Below are positions 58,005 through 64,000 of a stretch of DNA of 64,000 nucleotides, in pieces. A program made the translations under genes and the position numbers. Numbering within the stretch: position 1 is the first letter of the stretch; every line of letters begins with the position of its first letter. Where the stretch lies: NCBI RefSeq assembly GCF_032362555.1, contig NC_083517.1, positions 3,678,001 to 3,742,000 of the forward strand. The letters run 5' to 3'. The DNA is from Amyelois transitella. Lineage: Eukaryota > Arthropoda > Insecta > Lepidoptera > Pyralidae. The notes beneath the pieces were generated by a model, which ran no database searches, was not told the origin of the DNA, and saw nothing but the letters and a program-made list of their open reading frames with translations.

Positions 58005-58381
58005 ACCTCGAGTCCACCAGTCATCTATCATGTTCACGCACCAACGACAACAGTCAGGCGCAGAATGTGACATGAACTAAGAAGAAACGTGATGCAACTA
58101 TTAATGCTGAACTTCTTAATAATGTTCGACGTTGTATTCGTGTTCTTCCTGTTTTTGATCGCGGTGATATGCGTTCTGAGTTACATGCCTGGGAGGAAAA
58201 GGAAACAGGTTGTTGAGGAAGATGTAGACGATGATGTGATTCCTCCGCCACCTCTCTTTGACGATGCTGTGGCGTCCACTAGTCGGGATACGTACGTGGT
58301 GATACCGCCCCCTATGGATAATGTTACGGCTAAAGACGGGTGTCCTATACACGTGGTGTAGTCTAAGCACTGATATAATAT
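58005..58381 (+). other. Spliced exon carrying a small membrane-protein frame
   Basis: A strong acceptor (ctttttgtttcag) and a strong donor (atat|gtaagtatt) bound this 377-nt exon, which is clearly richer in GC than its flanks. All three frames are open for the first 21 codons or more. Frame 0 reads TSSPPVIYHVHAPTTTVRRR, Met, then TGA (58068-58070), and stays open into the 89-codon frame below. Frame 2 reads LESTSHLSCSRTNDNSQAQN and ends at 58073-58075. As 5' leader it holds a 16-codon upstream frame (58030-58080) and a minimal ATG-TGA (58065-58070). Confidence 0.65.
58092..58361 (+). CDS. Small single-pass membrane protein, 89 residues, unrecognised
   Basis: The frame starts at the ATG at 58092 (a GTG directly before it is not a likely eukaryotic start) and ends at TAG 58359-58361, only 20 nt before the splice donor, a position that would not trigger nonsense-mediated decay. 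Residues 3-32 form one long hydrophobic helix (LMLNFLIMFDVVFVFFLFLI and on) followed by the basic stop-transfer RKRK. The tail is acidic (EEDVDDD), has PPPP (51-54) and PPP (72-74), and contains YVVI (68-71), which fits a YxxPhi sorting signal. The likely topology is N-outside with a 55-residue cytosolic tail. I know no family for it. Protein-like composition in AT-rich DNA and clean splice sites argue it is real. Confidence 0.6.
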   Translation: MQLLMLNFLIMFDVVFVFFLFLIAVICVLSYMPGRKRKQVVEEDVDDDVIPPPPLFDDAVASTSRDTYVVIPPPMDNVTAKDGCPIHVV

Positions 58382-59188
58382 GTAAGTATTATTTATTTTG
58401 GTATAACTATCAAGTTAAAATTAAGATTCAAACCGACATAGATTATATGTATTGGAGGGTATGACCAGAAACATGGAAAGATATATGAAATATTTATATT
58501 ATATTATTCAAATAACTCACTTGAAGAAGTTGTCGTTTTTTTATCAATGCTTTTACTATTTTATCTTTTATATCGAAGAGTTCGGTTAGACATTTGTTAT
58601 CAACTTTACCTACAGCTTAATCTTTAGCTACATTTAAAACCACAATGTCATGGTATCCGAATGAAATATTTCAACATGTCTGTATTTTAAGAAAGTAGAT
58701 AATCAAGGGTTGTAAAATCCTTTTCATAATTTTTGGCTCTCCCTATTTATATCAGGATTTGTCCAGCTAACCCTCAATTTGTTACTCTGGAGTACTGTAC
58801 GCCTTTTGGTCGACCCTTCCTAGCTTATTCGAGACAGTTTCTAATTTTCTCATTCCTGTACATACAAAGATAGATAGATAAAACTCTTTATTGCACCATA
58901 AGAGTAAAACATACAAAACAGCACAAAACAGACAGAGATGCTACAAAGGCGGACTTATCGCTAATGCAATCTTTTTCAATCAGCCTATGTACCTATAGTA
59001 AATACATATCATGTATTTATACATAACGGAGTCTTTCTCTCCTATCAATAAATTAAATGCTTAAATGGATGAGATAGAGAGAGGAGATAGTAGCAGGTTG
59101 CTAGTAGTCAAAATATGTAATACTATCTTGAGTGTCGAAATAAAATGGCTTTTGTAAGAATATTATTTTAAAAACTTTTTTGTTTCAG
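58382..59188 (+). other. Intron after the small membrane-protein exon
   Basis: Runs from gtaagtatt to an excellent acceptor (ctttttttgtttcag-like, AG at 59187-59188). It holds a family D copy in reverse at 58864-58990 (gatagatagataaaactctt, tattgcaccataagag, ggcggacttatcgctaatgc). Confidence 0.5.
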
Positions 59189-59290
59189 ATCAACGTAGGA
59201 GTTTATTACGAAGGAGCCTTATGAGAATGTAGGTGTCGGAAAATAAATAGTAGTCATTTTTTACCAATTATAGGAGTATAAATAAATTTC
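59189..59290 (+). other. Probable 3' untranslated exon
   Basis: It follows the acceptor at 59188. No frame stays open for more than about 14 codons. AATAAA occurs at 59242-59247 and again at 59281-59286. This fits the last exon of the transcript that contains the 89-residue frame. Confidence 0.4.
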
Positions 59291-59958
59291 TTGTTAAACT
59301 ACCTTTGGTGGCATTAGGGACTCAAGAGAAAGTAACAAAGGGAATGGACTGTTATAGTCGAGTTATAGGAATGACGAAATTATAAAAAATCATTAATTGA
59401 TTATTGGAAGATGCGCATTTTATGGTGGAAAACTCATTACTTCAAAATAGATAATTCCAAAATAAAGATAGGTATTTGACAGATAATGTTGAAAAGTAAG
59501 TGTGTAAAAGTCTTATTTATGTCTATGTTACAAATAAACAATATAAAGCAGTTGTACTTTGTTGAAATGCTTACTTCAATTTCAAAAGTTAGTCTTGATA
59601 ATAACACTACACCGCTGAATAAATCAAGCGTTTAAGTATAACGAACGGTCATGCTTGCAAGTTTTAATTTAAGTTAATTGGTTAAGTTTTAAAAAAATAA
59701 TTCATAATATGAACGAATACCTACTGTAGAAAAAGCAGATAAATTAACAACTTTAAATGTTTTACGATGGAATTATTGATATACATACCTACATCACAGT
59801 TACCCGTTCAATTACGTCAATCAAATTATTGCTATATTTTCAAACTACACATATTTGTTACGGCTATAATATCCATTTATCTAAATATAATCCGCTTCAA
59901 GATTATTTTTAGATAATGTGTCAGGTGAACAGGTGTTTCTATGACTAGAACCACATAT
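59291..59958. other. No gene recognised
   Basis: AT-rich DNA downstream of the probable poly(A) site. No repeat recognised. Confidence 0.4.
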
Positions 59959-59970
59959 GTTAATCTTTAC

Positions 59971-60228
59971 ATACATACATACATATGATCACGTCTACAT
60001 CCCTTGCGGGGTAGACAGAGCCAACAGTCTTGAAAAGACTGAATGGCCACGTTCAGCTATTTGGCTTAATGATAGAACCGAGATTCAAATAGTGACAGGT
60101 TGCTAGCCCATCGCCTAAAAGAGGAATCCTAAGTTTATAAGCCTATCCCTTAGTCGCCTTTTACGACATCCATGGGAAAGAGATGGAGTGGTCCTATTCT
60201 TTTTTGTAATAGTGCCGGGAGCCACACG
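59971..60228 (-). mobile_element. Near full-length retroposon, family A, 12-bp target-site duplication
   Basis: gttaatctttac flanks it at 59959-59970 and 60229-60240. The first few bases of the head are lost. It is very close in sequence to the reference copy at 33655-33921 but in the opposite orientation. Confidence 0.9.
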
Positions 60229-60240
60229 GTTAATCTTTAC

Positions 60241-63200
60241 TATCCCTTCTTTCTGGCTACTTGAGTTATATTTAGCAAAATCCTATATAAAAATTAGTGT
60301 CATTAACTGTTAAAGCTTCCACACACAGAACCGATATGAATTAACGAAAGACAACGTTATTCAAAAGAGGCGTGAATTTTTGTAAACAGAAATAAAGGGG
60401 AAGCGATGTAATATGGCGGTTGGGATCACATAATATGTTATTTCATACAAACTTAAATGACACGAAAAATAATAAATAAATAATAACGCTAGAATCTGTT
60501 TAATCTAATATATTGCTCCAGACACTTTTGTTAATGAATACATTGCCAAACTAATAAATTCGTATTAGCGAAATGGCCAACCCGCTAACCGCACTTGTAT
60601 AAATTCTCTGAAATAGAATCCTATTCTATTTAAAAGAGTACAATGTTAATTCGTTTTCATAATAAAGTGTTCAAAATTCGCGTCAAACATTTTCAAATGC
60701 TTGTTAAGATCAATGTGACTGAATTATAGATAGTATAGATAAATATAGTGCGTAATTCAATAGTTATATTTGCTTGCTATCTTGTCCTTAAGTGACAATG
60801 TTGGTGCTTACAGCACATTACTTGTAAGTAAACACCTCATGGCACTAAATTAATTTACGTTTGCCGATTAAGACACGTGTTTGCTCAGTAAATACTATGT
60901 TATGAGTTTGTCTTTAATTAATTTAGATTTATTCATATATATTTCGTTATAAATGTTATTATTAACTGTAATTTACATGGTAATTTATATCATCATACGC
61001 AATGTTAATTACAATCAAATTAAAATAGTACAAAATTTTAGTTACAGCTTAAATACAAGACAGATTTGCTGTTTTAATTGTGTGCTATCTAATAGTTTTA
61101 ACGTATTTATTACTTTTTACAGGAGTGTAACTAGACGAAAGTTACTTTCAAATATTCATTTTAAATCATAATTAAGAATTTTGAAATGACATTGACATTT
61201 ATTACAGTAATAGTCGCGTCTAGGTCGGCTCAAGTCTGTTCCCAAAGTTTAGTCGACCTAAATAGATTTTAACTCACACGGAGTTAAATTTTGCTCTAAC
61301 TTATATAACATACTATCTCATTTATACATGTATATTTGAGCTCGTTTCGTCGGCAGTATTTCACAGACTGTTCTAAAAGTAATGACCACTTCCAACTAGA
61401 ATAAAATTAAACTCAATTGATAAAATGTGAATGGATATTAGAAGTTACATTTAAAATTTTAGTCGTATAAATTTAGGATGAGAAATGTATACACCAACAA
61501 TATTTTTCGTATTGTAAGTATAATATTTATTTCTCTACATGTAATTTTTAAATAGATCGTACTTTTGTTAAAAAAGTTGCCTGAATGTTTGAATACTGTT
61601 ATGTAATTTTTTTAATGTACCTATATTATTTGGTTATGTTAATTTTATCTGTAAGTGTACCGTAAGTTTACCAAGCTTCTTTATTCATAATTTTATTTAA
61701 AATATCTATGATATAACCAAATATTGTCAATGATTACTCATGCGCGTATCAATAGAATTAAAAATGTACTAGATTAAGACTTATTGTAATAATAAAAAGA
61801 CAATACATGTAATTCAAGTTTCTCATATCGTTATTTTTAAGAGATATTCTTTATGTCCGTTTTTCATAATAGTTTCAAATCAAAATATCAACAGACTAGT
61901 AATATATATTTATGGAATATGTATTTTTTTTTATCTGGTTATATGATCAAATTAAAATAACGATTTTGCATGCTTGATACACTTTTTTATTTATTTTATG
62001 TGATCATGTCCTGATTTTCAAGTCCTTGAAAAAAATTCTGTAAGTAATCAATTCTAACAAGAAAAGTCACGAAATATCCTATCTATATCTACTATCTCAT
62101 TTATCTGTGTAGGTACCTACATAGTTTTTTATTAAATTTGTATTGTTTAACCCAAGATGTCATCGAAGTATAATCGGCCTAATTTTTCTAAAGTTCTGAA
62201 ACACTATCAATTTGAAACTTTTATGAAGATCGCCTCAATTAGCCTTTTTGTTTGAAAAAATAGCTCTAAATATGTAAAGTAGTGTACAATATTGTGTGAA
62301 ATCAATACGAACTTAATGTTGTGACTGATGAATTGACAAATTTTGTAATTTTTCACAGGAATTTATTAATTGGAACATTTCATTTTTATTAATGAAAAAA
62401 AAATTAAAACGAAAACTGAATTATTTTATAATAAAGCTATTTCTTTTAAAATGCCTCACTTAAAATTTTTTTATGTTAATTTTTCCTTGTTTGTATCATG
62501 AATACATGTATTTAAACAATAATTAATTCAAATACCTTCCTTTTAATTACGTAAACATAAAATTTATATTTCGAAAATTTTCATATGGAAATTGCAAAAT
62601 CATAACATTTGGGAGGAAATAAACTTACCGAAATGACGAAAAGTGACAAATGGCTTCTTAGATAGAATTAACAAAAACAAGGAAAAATAAACATGTTTCT
62701 AAAATATTCTCATATTACGGAATGGAAATTTCAATAAAATCTGCCAAGAGCAGGCTCAGCCGCGTGGATGGTTCCATTCCTGTTTTTTATAAATATTTTC
62801 TTCTAAATTATGAATTATGTTTTAATAAAATGAAACCATGAAAACCGAAATTGTAAAAATGTTCATTATTAACAGATTTTCTGTACTTATATCTAAAATA
62901 AATGTTACCAGAAGAATTTAAATTTACTTGCTTTCATGTTAAAACCTAAATTCGTGTTAATCACTTGAATGCGAATAAAAAACGCATTAAACTTATGTAG
63001 AAAGTTCATTTGAAATAATAATACAGACTAAACCAATTAGCTTGGTACTTAAAAGGAATTCAAATACATACATATACTATGTGATAAAAATATACACAAT
63101 TTTGAAAAGTAGATGATATAGACAACATTGATTTAAAATTGTTATATCAAAAAGACGCATATAATGTAATGAATAAAATGCACTAATGCAGTGTCGTAAC

Positions 63201-63242
63201 TTATATGAAGTTTTATTACGTTTTTTAATAATATTGTAATAT
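60241..63242. other. 3 kb AT-rich with no gene or repeat recognised
   Basis: This is the longest stretch free of recognised repeats. Open frames (for example 60953-61171) are low-complexity. It could be the distal 3' region of a neighbouring gene or plain intergenic DNA. Confidence 0.4.
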
Positions 63243-63364
63243 GAATCTCAATTCAATCATTAAGCTAAACAGCTGAACGAACGTGGCCTATCAGTATTGT
63301 CAAGTCTGTTGGCTCTATCAACCCCGCAAGGGATATACACGTGATTATATATGATGTATGTATG
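63243..63364 (+). repeat. 3' half of family A
   Basis: gaatctcaattcaatcatta, a duplicated gaac before gtggcctatcag, ctgttggctctatcaacccc, then a TATG-like tail. Confidence 0.7.
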
Positions 63365-63693
63365 AACAATGAACTCTGGGTGTTAAAACAAAGCGGCGAA
63401 TTAGTCACGCAAAGAAGAGAAAGAGTATTATTAGATATGAGATTGTCATTAAAAAAATATAGAGAGCCATTAGAATAGACATCTGTATTAAAATTGTCTC
63501 TTGTTTGTTACTTGTACTTGTACTTAGGTATTATGTTGATGTCGATCAGCTTCCTGCCCTTCTCTGTACACTACATTAGGTATATATTACGAGTATTATA
63601 ACTATCTGCAGTAATTTTAATGAGAATTAACAGAAACACACTTTTTATATGTAAGCATTAAGCTTAATTTTGACCAAATGTGGTGAATTAAAT

Positions 63694-63956
63694 ACATACA
63701 TACATACATATGGTCACGTCTATATCCCTTGCGGGGTAGACAGAGCCAACAGTCTTGAAAAGATTGAATGGCAACGTTCAGCTATTTGGCTTAATGATAG
63801 GATTGAGATTCAAATAGTGACAGGTTGCTAGCCCATCGCCTAAAAAAGAATTCCAAGTTTGTAAGCCTATTCCCTTAGTCGCCTTTTACGCCATCCATGG
63901 GAAAGAGATGGAGTGGTCGTATTCTTTTTTGTATTAGTGCCGGGAACCACACGGCA
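63694..63956 (-). mobile_element. Full-length retroposon, family A, 9-bp target-site duplication
   Basis: gaattaaat flanks it at 63685-63693 and 63957-63965. The tail is a run of catacatacata. The head agtgccgggaaccacacggc is complete. Confidence 0.88.
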
Positions 63957-64000
63957 GAATTAAATTGATTATTATTTTTATAAAAAAAAATATTCTGGAT

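Noticed and set aside
58068..58070. TGA as a selenocysteine codon
   Set aside because: No selenoprotein context is recognisable, I saw no SECIS-like structure in the short 3' region, and Lepidoptera are among the insects reported to have lost selenoproteins.
58116..58370. Minus-strand frame of 84 codons opposite the small membrane-protein frame
   Set aside because: It is a shadow of the plus-strand frame. The splice sites and membrane-protein composition support the plus strand.
63243..63364. Full-length family A copy pairing with 63694-63956
   Set aside because: Only the 3' half is present and no target duplication is visible, so it is an old fragment.

Overview
This window looks like nuclear DNA of a moth or butterfly. 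It is strongly AT-rich, its few genes are split by introns, and it is crowded with short interspersed repeats of kinds I know from ditrysian Lepidoptera. Almost every open frame is short and lacks protein-like composition, so gene density is very low. I see nothing bacterial, viral or CRISPR-like. Organism and repeat family names come from recognition, not from a search.

Genes. (1) The best supported gene lies on the minus strand at 26083-29967. Four coding exons with matching splice phases give a 262-residue very-long-chain 3-hydroxyacyl-CoA dehydratase (HACD/PTPLA family, closest in feel to HACD3/HACD4 but without the CS/p23 domain). It keeps the catalytic Tyr and Glu. (2) A mariner transposon at 20883-22200 (minus) carries an uninterrupted 357-residue transposase with the D,D34D triad, imperfect terminal inverted repeats and flanking TA. 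(3) A plus-strand exon at 58005-58381 has clean splice signals and carries an 89-residue single-pass membrane protein frame. A short 3' exon at about 59189 bears poly(A) signals. The exon is preceded by upstream start codons and by an in-frame TGA. (4) Isolated exon-like or promoter-like islands occur at 6116-6187, 11109-11171, 36925-37141, 40822-40972 and 46140-46333. They may be alternative exons of one long-intron plus-strand gene or of unrelated genes, and I cannot link them with confidence.

Repeats dominate the rest. Family A is a retroposon of about 265 bp ending in a TATG microsatellite. Several copies have clear 9-12 bp target-site duplications: 4435-4691, 33655-33921, 59971-60228, 63694-63956, and a head-to-tail dimer at 57467-57930. 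Family B copies look like the 3' end of a non-LTR retrotransposon, with a short open frame that resembles a reverse-transcriptase C-terminus. They end in the same kind of tail as family A, which suggests that A borrows the B retrotransposition machinery. Family C is a tRNA-derived SINE of about 378 bp. Two full copies (16566-16942 and 55326-55704) have 15-16 bp duplications. Other fragments are grouped as D to M.

Region by region: 1-20 kb is repeat fragments and unexplained AT-rich DNA; 20.9-22.2 kb is mariner; 26-30 kb is HACD with repeat-filled introns; 30-58 kb is a repeat-rich stretch, perhaps intronic, with isolated exon-like islands and several perfect hairpins (the longest at 54905-54968); 58-59.3 kb is the small membrane-protein gene; 59.3-64 kb is AT-rich with three family A copies.
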